A stretch of 64,000 nt of DNA from Cloeon dipterum (taxonomy: Eukaryota; Arthropoda; Insecta; Ephemeroptera; Baetidae): positions 20,760,501 to 20,824,500 of the forward strand of contig NC_088787.1 of the NCBI RefSeq assembly GCF_949628265.1. The letters run 5' to 3'. This document shows, piece by piece, positions 1 to 16,700 of this stretch (its first letter is position 1; the number at the start of each line of letters is the position of its first letter). Under the pieces are notes generated by a model, which made no database searches, had not been told where the DNA came from, and saw only the letters and a program-made list of their open reading frames with translations. The position numbers and the translations under genes were made by a program.

Positions 1-1095
1 CTCTTCATTTATTTCAATTTGGGAAACAACGACGACGCAACGCGTTTGGCGTACGTGTCGCGCCGGTTGCATACCCGCGATTGACACACATGCTCATCGG
101 CCGGAAAGGAAGAAATCGGGTCGAACGGCTCTATTTTTCCTCTCTGCGATCGTGGCCCAATTACAATCTGATCTCACCTTGCATTAATTAAGCCCCTCAT
201 CGCGCACTAATTATAAGAGGCCTATTCCTGGAGGTGCCGGCTTAATTTTTTACATAAAAACAACGTGACTGCAGCTCCTGAAGGGAAATATTGCTCTATT
301 TCCAGCGAGTTGAATTATTTTTTTTATCCGCTCGGAGGTATTTTTATGGGCGTGCACGGGATGTGGATAATTACACGCTCCGCGTCTGGAGAACGCACCT
401 AGCAATTATGTGCCGTCAAACACGCGATATTTTATGCGCGCACTTCGCCAATTATTCCGTTCGCAGCCGCTGTGGCACCCTGCTCTTTTTCCAATTGGCA
501 AATTGTTCTCCTGGAAAAGCACAAAAAATTAATTGTAATTGAGCAGGAAATTTTCCTGAAAAAGAGATTTTGGAAGGTCAAAGAAGCAGACGAGTGTTTG
601 GGCTCTTAAATCTTGTACGTAGGAGAGGGCTTTATGTTTTTGATGGAGGCGGAGTGGTGAGTGTGTTGTCACTTTTAATAAAAACGGCAGTTATTTTGCT
701 CTCGTGAAGACCCTTTTATGTGGGTTTTTGGCTGAAAAAGTCCATATCCTAATGACCAGTAAATAGAGGCCATCGCATCCATTAAAGGTCAGCGCGGAGA
801 GCTTTACTGCGGCCATAATTCTGGCTGGTGTTCGTCCTAATGCTCCTCACACAAGATTTTTTTAAGTATACTTGAATCTAAATTAGATTATGGAGGAAAT
901 TGCCTAGCATAATTTTCAATTAATATCAAGTGGAGCTGAGTAAATTGCAACAGTGAAATTATCTGTTTGATGTCCGATTCTTCAATTTTTATAACAACAA
1001 AATCATTAATTTCTTCAATCGCATTGTTGAAAAAGTTCAAATACAGAAAGTTCGCTTGATATTTTCTCTCCTTCGTAATTAAATTCGTCAGCAAA
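1..1095. other. non-genic stretch upstream of the polyamine oxidase
   Basis: I see no supportable gene here. The first 250 bases are mixed in composition with several CpG-bearing blocks; after about 840 the DNA becomes AT-rich. The few open frames are short and show no recognisable domain. The stretch probably contains the promoter of the oxidase that starts at 1096, but I cannot point to a core promoter element. Confidence 0.5.
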
Positions 1096-4673
<3,578 letters not shown>

Positions 4674-4683
4674 ATTTTTCGGA

Positions 4684-4689
4684 AATAAA
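4684..4689 (+). terminator. poly(A) signal AATAAA of the polyamine oxidase
   Basis: A canonical AATAAA lies 11 bases after the oxidase stop codon. Cleavage 10-30 bases downstream would end this mRNA near 4700-4720, close to the THADA stop codon at 4754 on the other strand. Confidence 0.6.
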
Positions 4690-4753
4690 AATCCAGCAGT
4701 TTTCTCGTTTTCAATGGATGTATTATTTCGATTATTTATAATTGAACACAGCT

Positions 4754-7700
4754 CTAAATGTCCAAGAGTTTGGTGAGGCTCTTCAAACTGATTCCGCATA
4801 GAAGTCTGTCGGTTAAGTTCTGCGAGTAGAATTTCTCCAGGAGAAACACCTTAAGGCACAGCTTGCGTTTAGCCACGGACACGCTCAAATGCGTCTGCTT
4901 TTCCTTGCCTGCAGATAAAAGCAGATTGAAGTAAATAGTTATGATGGGAACCCGGATTTTCTTACCTTGGTCTCTGATGCTGCGTAGGATCTCGTCCAAA
5001 AATCCGATTTCCTTTTCAACGTCCTCAACCGCTGGCACACCTTGGCTGGTCATTTTCGAGTCAGTCGCTTTGCAAATGGAGTGAAAGCCGCCGATGATGT
5101 GCTCAAAAAAGTCGAGCTCCACTTCGTCAACGTGGCTGAATGGGCTGGTTAAGTCTGAAAGAACATAAAATAACAGCAGGGTTGAAAAATGTTTATAATG
5201 ATCTTTACTTTTTAAATAAAGTGTAGGAAAATTCCCGTTTATTCAGTTGATAGGATGTAGATAACTATTTTATATTATTATTTCTGGGCACACAATATTT
5301 CCCCACCGATGCATAAGTGCTTCTGTATCAGTACCAGATGAAAACCAAAAGAAACAAGAATTACGATAGTTTCTCTGCAAATTAGGGGAAGTTTGAAATA
5401 AAATTACGATTTAGGGTGTCTCAATTTAGACAAATTAAAAAAAAATACAAAAATTAAGTGTTCTTGGAAAATTTCACCTTATTTTCAAATCACAGAATTT
5501 TAACGAATCACGTAAAAAAATAAAGTGCATTTGTGAATTTCCCACCCTATTGCAAAAAACCCTGATTCTCATACCTTCTTCTAGGACGGTTGCTAGGTAT
5601 GGCTGGTCGATGGACAACAAGCTCCACAAATACTCTTCGAGCGCCTCAACAGGCAGCAACCGATCCAGGGCCAATTCGTATAGCTTTCGCAGACACTTGC
5701 TAGAGTTGATCCCGCACACGTACAACTCTTTCGATCTCAGCGGCCAGATGCTTTTGACGGCCTCGTTGTTTTGATTCAAAAGCAGTAGGTGGGTAAGTTT
5801 CAGCACTATCTTCCCAACTTCTATCATTTCTGGACGCTAAAAGAATTGTTATATTATGAATTATGTTAATATTCCAATTTAACCTGCGCAGGTATTTATG
5901 TAATAACGACTAGACCAGTAGAACATTTTTTGAGATATGACAAATGTAAAAAAATCTCTAGGTGGAAAACCAAACTTAGCCTTTTAAACAAATAATATAA
6001 ATTATTTTTTATATTAACAAAAATAATTTTGCAAGGGAAGTCTTACCTGGTGTAGGATTGAGCAAAGCTGCCACGACGCAGGGCTAATGACCCTAAGGGC
6101 AGGCCCGACAACCGCGATTTCGGGCACATTTTTGCTTTCCACGCAAGAGAGCATGAGGTTGGACAGCTCCAACAGCAACTTGCTGCCCTCCTCCACGTCT
6201 CCTTGCGCTAGGAACTCAATAACCGTGTACGCCAAATACGTCAGCGACAGAGACTCGAATTCATCTCCAACAAACTCGCTCTCTTTCAGCATCCTGAAAC
6301 ACATGAATGATTCCTAAGTTTCCTCAAAACTTATTTCAAGCCACGCTTGAAAATAAATAAAAGAGCATCGGTTAAAAATATTATCGATTTTTGTGGGGCA
6401 TTCAAAACTTGTTTGATGAATTATGATTTTATTTCAAAGAAATTTGTGATTCAACGTTTTTTTTCAGCGTCGATCGAACCCTAAAATTCATTTGAACACA
6501 ATCCTTCAATAACATTTAAACAATTTTGGCAGATTAAGACAATTTTTAGGTTGCAAATCGTGCTCATTTTATGGTCAGAACCTTAGAAATTAATAATCAA
6601 CCGTCAAAAATGAGAACAAAGCACAGTAATATAATGGTTAAAAATCGTAACTATATTGTTTTAATGATCATACAATCAATAAATAAATAAATTATAATAC
6701 CTCAAAATTCTTATGTGGTTTTTTCGGCTCTCAACAGCATAAATTTGTGCTGTACCCCTCTGCCAAATGCTCTCTTCAGCGAGCTCTTCAAGAATGCCAG
6801 CCGCATGTCTTCTCTTCCACAATATGATGGGTTTCATGAGGGCGAGCAAATCATGTCTACTTCCTCCTAAGCCAATTTTAAATTCAAGAGCAATCTCTAA
6901 CTGCTCAGCGACTGCCTCCGACTCGAAACCAACCCGCAGCAGGCACTGCAGAAGGTGTTCCAGGACACTCCAAAGGCTGTCCAAGGAGCTGCACAAGGCG
7001 ATGATCTCGGGCAGCCACTCCACATGCTGCACCATTGTCTGCTCGACCAACTCTGAAGCCAGGAGTACCAGGCAATGGTTCTGCACGACCATCAACTCGT
7101 GCGTCTCAGCCACATGTAGCAGGAGCTTCAATAATACATCCTTCTGCACGCCTTCGACGGTGGCGTACTTGTAGGTCAGGCAAGAAGCACTCTGTCGTCC
7201 ATCAGCTGAAAAAATGTATTGATACTATAAATTAAAATTACTAATGTCAAATTTCTTTTCTAATTATACATTTCTCAAGAATTAATTAGCTACAAAAGTA
7301 ATTTTTTACAAGCTAAAATGGTTTATAAATTAACCAAAGTAATTTAAATTCGGGTTTTCTAAGCTTAAAATATCAATTTTTATCAATTCAAAGGGCACTT
7401 GTTTCACGCAACAAATTAAAAATAGTCCATGGTGTTCAAAGTTTTCAAATTTGCTGGGAAAAAACAAAAAATTAATTAAATCCATTGAGGCAAAAATTGT
7501 TTGAATTGGAGAATTTAATAGCATTATTATTTAAAATATGTCAGAATAATTTATATTGAAAATTCTTTATCCTTTTTTAAATACTAAAATATTATGAAGC
7601 CTCAGATGATTTTTAACAAAAGCCAAGAGTTAAAAAAAGGCAGTAGCTTCGCTAAAAAAAAAATAAAAGCGTAATTTGGCAAATATATTTTTATGAATAT

Positions 7701-10700
7701 CCAACATTATCACAGTTGTTACTAACCTAAATCAACGAGCAGCCGTGCGGTAATCTTCCCGTCAATGTCCTTGAGCAGGGCCTCGAGCTTGCGCTTGTCC
7801 TCCCTGAAAAAGGCGCACTTCTTTTTAAGTCTTGAGACCATCATCATGAGTCCGTGCAGCCTGTTACGCGACGCCTTTTCCAGGTCGTCCCTGATGGCCC
7901 GCAGGGTGGAGGCGTAGTGGCAGCGGTTGACCAACGCGACGGCGCACTCGCCGGCCTGCTTGCGCACCAGCCAACTGGGGTGGTCGAGCAGCTGCCAGCA
8001 GTAGTAGCACACGTCGTTGACCAGGTGGCCCTGCTCCTCCGTCCACATGGCCGGTGGACCTGGCGTCAGGCGCTGCAGCAGACCCAGCACACAGCAGATC
8101 ACGTGCTCGTCCGGCTTGTTCACGCACGGTACAATCTGCGTGCATTGACCTACTAAATAGGGGTGCTTTGTATGAAATCAATTTTAAAAGCAATGTGAAA
8201 TTTAATTAAAAAATATTTTTGGGTTGCATCCAATGAGTATTTGAAGGATGATTGACCAGAGAGAATTTGTGTGAATTGTACATCCCACAGATAAGTATAT
8301 TTGGGGGGTTCACTTGACGAATTAGCAGGCCAATAATAAGTAAAAAATTTTCAGAAAATTGCTGAAATTCTGGCCCATCAACTATCTTATATTCACAAAC
8401 ACTTATTTAATAAGAAATGTGGTACCAAGTTATGCTTAAAAAATACAAAATTCCTTTATTTAAGAATGCAACCAATTAGTGCTTTGCGCGGGTACAAATT
8501 TTCAACCCAAACCCGCACCGAACCCGCTTATTTCGTACCGCACCCAAACCGCACCCATATCTTTTTCAAAATTTGAACCCGCACCCGCACCAACCCGCAC
8601 TACGCCAACCCGCACCCGCAATCCGCCATATTGGATTTGCAAAATCTGGACCCGCACCCGCGGGTTTGGTGCGGGTTTTGCGGGTTCAACCCTCAAACCC
8701 GCGACCCGCGCAAAACAGTTGAGAAAACCCCGACTTTCCAATTTTTGCGGCTTTTGCGGGCGTTTAAAGGTCAAAATTTTGAGTACTTTATAACTTTGCT
8801 CAGGGTAATCCTAGAACAAAAATTAAAAACCCGTAAACTCGTCTCAACGAGGCAAACAACTTTTATATTGATCTCAAGGTGGTAGGTCAAAGGCCAAGGT
8901 CTCAAAAAAATAATTTTTGGAATATAAACTCAAATTTGAAAATAAATATATAGAAATTTTTTATTTTTTTCAAAACCGTTTTGTAGAACACATAAATTAA
9001 GTTAAAAACGTTAAAATTTGGAATGGCGTTTTTTCCTCATTTTTTTAATTAAAAATGAATAATTCGAAAACCCTTGTTTGTCGAGGTAGGTAAAAACGGT
9101 GATTGACCAAAAAATGTCGACTTCAAATCATCCGAATTTCAAAAACCATTTTTTAAAGATTTTTAGTGCAGAATTCGAGATTTGGTGCTCATTAAGCATT
9201 TTATTGCACCCGTCTCGATAAAAAAACTTTGTACACCCGACCCGAATCTCGAATTGTGGTGGTCCTATTTACAAAAAAATACGTACCATAAAAATTTCAA
9301 TATATTCATTTTCAAATTTGAGTTTAAAATCTAAAAATTAATTTTTGTGACCTTGACCTTTGACCTACCACTTTGAGGTCAAGATAAAAGTTGTTTGTCT
9401 TGTTAAGACCGTTAAGACGAGTTTACGGGGTTTTTAATTTTTGTTCTAGGACCATTCTGAGCAAAGTTATGAAGTACTCAAAATTCCCAGATTTTGATCT
9501 TTGAACGCTCGCAAAACCCGCAAAAATTGGAAAGTCGGGGTTTTCTCAACTGATTTTTAGTTCAATTAGGGCAAATTTAAAGCAAAAAAATTAATCAAAA
9601 TCCATCGACCCCTGGACAACAATTTGTTGAGTTCAGAGATTTGGCTCAATTCACAAGTTGCTTAAACCCTAAATGTTTGAAGCCACTAATAGATGGCGCC
9701 ACCGTAGACTTTCGATTTTAAGGCACTTCCACTGCGATTTCAGACTCAATCTAGCTACCGTGCATTCTTCAATTAATTTGCTTTTTTTTTGACGTGCTGA
9801 AAACCAAAATCGGTTCAGCCAATCGCCGTAGAATCGTGAAAAACTATTATTTGAAATAAAAAAAAGATGTTTCAACGTTTCTACGGCGAATGGCTGAACC
9901 GATTTTGGTTTTCAGCACGTCAAAAAAAGCAAATAATTTAAAAAAGCAAAATGGCTAGATTGTGTCTGAATTCGCAGCAAAAATGCCTTAAAACCGCTTA
10001 AAACAAAATTTTTAAAAAAAGTCTCTGGTTGCGCCATCTGTTGGCGGCTTCAATAACTAAAGGTTTATGCAACTGGTCAATTACATAAAAGTTGCGGGTT
10101 TGCCGAGTCAACCCGCACCCGCACCAAACCGCACAACACCAACCCGCACCCGCAATCCGCCATATTGGATTTGCAAAATCCGGACCCGCACCCGCGGGTT
10201 TGGTGCGGGTTTGCGGGTTCAACCCTCAAACCCGCGACCCGCGCAAAGCACTACAACCAATGAGAAAATATTTACAAACCTTCAGCACTTGGTGGATACC
10301 TGATGATGGCCAGCACTTGAGTGACAAGGTAAGACGACCTCACGACCAGATCTTCGATGAGGCCATTGCCCATCATGTCCCAGTCAGCGTCATCCTGCTC
10401 ACTGGACAGAATGTGCTCAGGGTCAAACTCGTCATCGGCGGACGGTTTTGACTTCCTCTGGGCCACAATCTTCTTCACAAAGGCCCCGTAAAGTTGCATT
10501 GCGGCGTTTCTAATTCATTATTTCTAAATTAGGGATTTATTACGATTGGGAAGAATTATTACTCACTTGACTCCCCAGTCATCAGCGTTGAGGTAGTACA
10601 TGGCCATTTGACCGATGTTCTCCAGGTGGCAGTTGACGTGCTGGCTGATGCTGGCGTCAGAGGTCAGAACGTATAGCACATGCATCTTGCGCGTCTTGAT

Positions 10701-13700
10701 ATCGTCAACCAGGCCAGCCTGTTTCCTCTCCTCATCCTTTGGCTCCTCCGTTGGGCTGACCAGCACCTCCAGCGTCGCGTGAAGCAGCTCCTTGTCAGGG
10801 TCTGCGTCAAAGGCGACGATTTTATGAATTGCAACCGCCAAACCGGCCGACCGACGACTCAGGGGCGGTGCATCCGCGCCTGTTAGCTGCAGCGTCGACA
10901 TCAGAATATCCAGCATCTTTTTGTGAATGTCTCTTCCTGCGAAATATAATAATATTAAATTAGTTGTTTCAAAGTTCAAACTAAATCCCTCTCGACAAGA
11001 TTCAGGCAGAATAATTATTTTCTTGTTGAGGTATTGTTATAATAAATTACAAAAATATTGCAGGCTAAAAAGTTAAAACGAATTACGAGTTTCAACTAAA
11101 ACAGAACTAAGACTAGTCCATAATCCGTTTATGATTTATTATGCAGTTTTTAACATTATTGTGTTAAATTCATAATTTTAATATTTTTAAGATGAGAAAG
11201 GTAGCACATACCGATCAAGGAAGTGTGTTTGACGAAAGTGCCGAGAACGACTCCCGAGGCTTCGAAGGCTCCTTTGTGTCTGCACTTTTGTAGGACAGAC
11301 ATGATGACGACACTGCATCGCCACAACACGTCGTCAGGGCTATTCAACAGGCAGAATTTATGGCCTAGGATGGACACCAATTCTGTGCAAGTCTGCAAAA
11401 TGTGCAAAATTTAAGTAGAACAACTAAAATCTCATCTCATCAGACACATTTCAAAAAAGTTCCTCGTTGGACGTTTATCCCACAGAGTTAGCAAAGCTAA
11501 GCAGGAAAAAAATGTTTCAATACATTTTCCTTGAAAACATGTTTCAATTCAGCGTTGACATATATTGTCTTAAAAAAATTAGAGTTAAGGCAGAATCAAA
11601 AGAAAAACACTGCGAAAAATACCATTTAAAAGAAATTTGTTTTCTAGACCATTCTGCGTTTCTTTTAGTAAATTCCATATACATTAAACTAGAGATTTTC
11701 GTTTAATCTGCTTCTATTCAACTCAGTTTTGACTGCAAGAAGTTAATGAATATTTAAAAAAAACAGTGCATTGCATTTTGTAAATAATTCGTCAGAATTG
11801 ACTGGGCCAGAAATGTTCATAAATATATTCTTTAAATAAAAATTATAAGTTTATTTGCAATCTTTGGGAAGAAACACATCAATTTTAAATCCTACCTTGA
11901 GGTTGAGCCAAGCGCAGTTCAGAGCGTATTGGAACTGAGGCGACAGGTGCAGAGTCTTGTTCTCCAAAGAATAGTTTTCGTCTATCTCGGCTTCGATGGC
12001 CCAGTCCATGTCCTCAAAGGATGAGGCAAACTCTGGTAATCAAAGACCCATCAAATAGTAATTAATAGAGTTGTGATTTTAAACTGTACCTTGCGAGGAG
12101 GACTTGGCGTTGAGCACCTTCACAAAGTGATCGCTGACCTCTTCCACAAGGCTGAGAATGTCGGTCAGACAATCCAAATTGACGCTAGGCTTTTCGATGG
12201 AGCGAAGAAGGTTGGACAAAATTTCCAGGCATCCGTACACTGGGCCATTCTCCATGGCTCCTTTCAGTAAATCCTCCTTCAATGTGCTCTGGAATTCCAT
12301 TGTTAAAAGTCCAATTAAAAACAACGACCTTAAATTTCCATAAACTTACAAATTCAGCTTTGGCTCGGCTTAAAATTTTCCTCAAAGATTCCTCTGTGTC
12401 AGACTGGAGGAGTGTTGTGACAGTTGAATACAAATTAGAACCACCGGCAACAATGTAAAATTTGTTGGAACTGCACAAGAGCAGGGCCTCCTCAGACACT
12501 TCACTCAGGGAGACTGTTGACTTATCAAAATCTGAAATTTAAATTTCTTAAATAGTCACAATCTCTGCAGCTTTTCTTAAAACAAACCATAGTTTGATGT
12601 CAGAATGAAGGAAGCCATGACTTGGCAGTCATCATCTGGGGAAATGACGCACCTGAGGCACGCCTCAAACATTTCCGCATCCAGAAATGAATAGCACCCT
12701 TCTAACCTGAGCTTTCTAATGAGTTTCTCTGATTTGGCCTAGAAATTAAATTTGTAACAGAAGCCACTTTCTTTCAAGAGCCTCCAATTAAGTCACCTTC
12801 AGACTGTTTTCCTGAGGGGCAAAGGTGCTCAAGACCGTCTCCAGCAGACACAGCGTCGTGTATGACCGTTGGTAGCCGTAACCGAGTTCAAGACCAACCA
12901 AAATGAAATTCCTCAGCCAGATCAAAAATCCTGCAATTGAGGCAGTCTCTTTGGCTTGCTTGAACTGGATCTCTTTTGATGCTTTCATGGCTGCAAATGA
13001 TTAATTAATACAAGCTAGAATTTCGCAAACAAACGAGACACTCACCTTGCAACATAATATCTCTCAAATAGGAGAAGAAGACCCGGAAGAGTCCCATGAA
13101 AACATTTCTTGAAGGCCGCGAGGCGACGGTGATGTTGTCTCTGAGGAACTCCTTCAGCAGGCCAAGCACCGACTCAAGTATTTCACGGTTTTCAGACTGT
13201 TGAGCGAGGAAATTGGGAGCGCCCAGCAGAGCGACCATGGCACGCGTTCTTGTCACCACATCATCGGACTGCAGTGCGCTTTTGATGAAAATTTCCCCGT
13301 TCTCGTCGACAAGCGCCAAGAGATCCTAAATTCAGATTTTTTTAATATACCGGTCTGTGCAAATGAAGGTAGAAACACGCTAGGATTTCAGAATTGATTT
13401 CAAGAGGGCTAACTATTTTACTGAGCACCTGATTAACTTTTAGACAGTAATTCAGAAGGGTTTTAAGACTTATAAGTCACTCTGAAAAATGTCTTAACCG
13501 CTAAGTAAGTGTAAAACCATCTAATTCACCCTTGAACGCGACTCAAATCAGTTTTCTCTCTCTATACATATAATATATGTATATATTGTGATGATTTTTA
13601 TTGAATTTTTTAGCACTTGTAATTTCTTTGCAGTTCTTTTCATTTAGATGAATATTTATTCTAAAACTTAGTCACTGCAAGAATTAAATGAAAATAAATT

Positions 13701-16700
13701 AAGACTTTTAGCAAACTTTCAATATTTATAACGCAAATTTCAACAAAAGCATCAGGCTTTTTTGGAAGATTTTGTAGAGATGAGTAAAACAATTTGATGT
13801 TCAATTGAATAGCTCATTTTAAAAAACAATTTTAACGGGAATTTTAATGATCTTGTTGTCTCATTGAGCTAGATTGTCAGTATTTAAGTTTCAAAATATT
13901 AAATGAACAGTAAAACTCCTTAAGGAGTCTAATTTCAATCCATGACTTACGTTTTAAATTCATATGAATTGTAATCCATCTAATATAAAAAGCACCTGAA
14001 TTCGACATTAAGTAAAAAACAAAAATGTATTTTTAATAAGAAAACCTAAAAGAGATGGGTAAATCACTTGTGCTGGCTTTAAAGCCGTCTAAATGGAGCC
14101 TGTTAACTGTCTTGAAATCCCAACTCTAGTGATAATTTGACAGAAGAAATTATATGATATTATTGTAAGTTCTTTAATTTTAAAATGTAATTTAGGGAAA
14201 GAACAAGATAATTTTTTATTACAAACCTTCAACGTAAGAACTTGTCCCTTGATCAGAACAACAAGATGAGCCATTCGGGCATGAATGTCCTGAACTTGTA
14301 GACTTTTTGATACCTCTGGGTATTTCCTGGCCAAGGCAGGCAGCCAGTAATTCACCAGGCCCATGTGGTGTCTGATAAGCAAATATAATTATTTTTAACC
14401 AAAAATATTAACTCAGTAAAATCACTTTTTGATGGCCAAGCTGGCTTCTACGACTGGGACAAATTCCCTGACAAACTGCTCCTCACTGAGACGCTCAAGA
14501 CAAGCTTTGAACACGTCAGAGCAGGCAGCACGCAACTCATTGAATTCTAGAGCCTCAGACAAATACGAGGCAAAACTGACGAATCCACTTTTCTTCTTGA
14601 TGATCTTCTTAATCTAAAAAATACTGTTCAGTGAGGATGGATAACTTTCTAACACTGTAAACATACATCAAGATCTTGCCAGTGAGGAATCATTTTTGCC
14701 AGCATATGCAATTTCCGCTTATTTTTCCAGGGCAGCTCCCTCAAGACCGCTTCAGTCCAGTCGTACGACAGAAGTTCTGGGTCCTTGATGCGGTTCTTTA
14801 TATTTGCAAAAGCTTGCCTGCAAATGATATAACTTTATCAAAACTGGATAAATTTCATAAGGATTTTTTTTTTAAATTTTAAATATGAGAAAATGAATGG
14901 AGAATTAAAATTAGTGAATTATTAGATCCAATTGTTTTTTTTTAAATACTTACTTGGTTAACTTGTGCAGCTCAAAGGTTTTGCTGAAAATCTGCGAGTC
15001 CCAGAAACTACTGTTCAGAATCCACATTGACCTACGAATGCCATTAAGCACGTCATCTGCGAGTCTTATATTGTGCATTTCTGTAATAAAACATTAGGCA
15101 GGAAAATTTACATCAAAGCTCTAATTACTCATAGGAACACTGACGAAGAAGGTGGACACGTCAAGCCAGTTGTTCCACGTTTTCAGAGCTAGTGTATGGT
15201 TTCGTGAGGCAGGACAGAGGAGGGCTCGCTCAATCACGGTGAGGTAGCAGGAAAATGTGGACCAATCTGCAATATAGAATTCCAGTTTATCATAGAAAAT
15301 TTGCTGTGGCAAAAAATTGTTTTTGTATCATAATTTAATTCTAAAGAAAATTAAAACTAATAAATTTACCGGTCATCTCAAATTTTATAAAACAAGGCTT
15401 GATTGGTTCAAAGGATAAAAATTAATTATTTTACTTTTAATTTCTTTTAAACCTTTGATGGTGAGTTAAAATATTGTAACCAAAGAAAAACATACACTCA
15501 AAATTTGTAATTTGTATTCTTTTTAATTCCACAGCACTGGTCAAACGGAATGATCCACTGGGGCAAAGCTCCAAATTAAGAGAATCTAGACGAAAACAGA
15601 TTGCTTCACTAGGCAGCAGCAGATGCCGCAAGGACATGCTGGAGCAGCAGACTAACATGCTGCGGGAGCAGCTGGACTAAATTATTTAAGACAGATGAGA
15701 AACGCATTACCCTCGTAAGATTCAGCATATATTTCTTTGGACAAAGGTGCCTCCATCGCACCATGGATGAGATGCAGCTGCAAGTAAATGCTGTGCCAGT
15801 ACCGCTGCCCAACCACATTTTCCTCGTGCCAGTTAAATTCCTTGCGAATAACCATGTATGGGTCCTCAAAGGTACTTTTGAAAATTTCCAGCAGGATCTC
15901 TGGAGCTAAGGAAAGAAAACATAAATATTAGCTAAGTTATATTTCCAAAATTATAAAAACTAAAAAATCTGAACAATAAGATAACAATAACATAAGTTGG
16001 GAATTTACAACAGTCTAATATTTTTCTATGCGTCATCTTTACTTACAGACACCAATCAAGCCTTAATTATGTATAAGACATTTGAGCCACAATTAGATCC
16101 ATCACCCCCTCTAAATCTCTTGTGAAACTTGGAAACCATATTTCAAAATATGGTGATTTTTTTCGTGCAAAATTTCTAAATTTTAGTCACTTGATGAAAT
16201 ATCCAGGTGCTAGAAAGCAAAAAATGTATTTTAACCTATTGAGATTTAATAATTTTAGCGAGCTCAAATTTTCATAACAATTTTCACAAAAATCAGTCTT
16301 CAATTTTAAAAATTTTCAATATTTTACGGAGGTTCATTTTATAGTTTAAAACAAGTAGTTGGGCCAAGTTTAACTGCTGTGATGTTAAGATGATTCAAAG
16401 GAGAGGTAATAAATACTAAAAAAATCTGTATAGTCACATTAAGATTTCAAGTCAATTGCTGACTTCCAAAGAGTTACTAACAATGAAAAACTCCCAATAT
16501 TGATATATTTTGGCAGATATCAAAATGTGCCAGTGAAACCATCTAAATTTGACATGAAGCCAAGATCGTGAAAAGGGTTTCAACCTCCTGGAAATGTGAT
16601 ATTTTAGAGACAAAATCTCTAATAGTAAAACAAATGGTTAAAAACAGAACTTTGAATAGTTCCACGTAAAAAACCAGTATAATTACGGTATAATTTTAAC

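Larger units (their letters stand above)
8477..10253. mobile_element. non-autonomous hAT-like DNA transposon with intact ends
   Basis: The ends are a perfect 17-bp terminal inverted repeat, TAGTGCTTTGCGCGGGT at 8477-8493 and its reverse complement at 10237-10253. An 8-bp direct repeat CAACCAAT flanks it at 8469-8476 and 10254-10261. An 8-bp target duplication with TIRs opening TAGNG fits the hAT superfamily. Subterminal DNA is packed with CCCGCAC and GCGGGT motifs, as expected for transposase-binding repeats. No transposase frame is present, so it is non-autonomous. Internally it holds two foldback structures and a direct copy of its own right end. Intact ends suggest a fairly recent insertion. 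Confidence 0.85.
8153..10279 (-). other. THADA intron 18, filled by nested transposable elements
   Basis: This 2.1-kb intron is far longer than most THADA introns, and 1,777 bases of it are one inserted DNA element (8477-10253). The element ends 26 bases from the exon boundary at 10280. The 3' boundary on the gene strand is a tandem acceptor TAGTAG around 8150-8155, so exon 19 may start with or without one valine codon. Confidence 0.8.

Noticed and set aside
8479-8793. Pro/Thr-rich open frames over the CCCGCAC arrays
   Set aside because: They are translations of transposon subterminal repeats and recur at 10.1 kb with the repeat.
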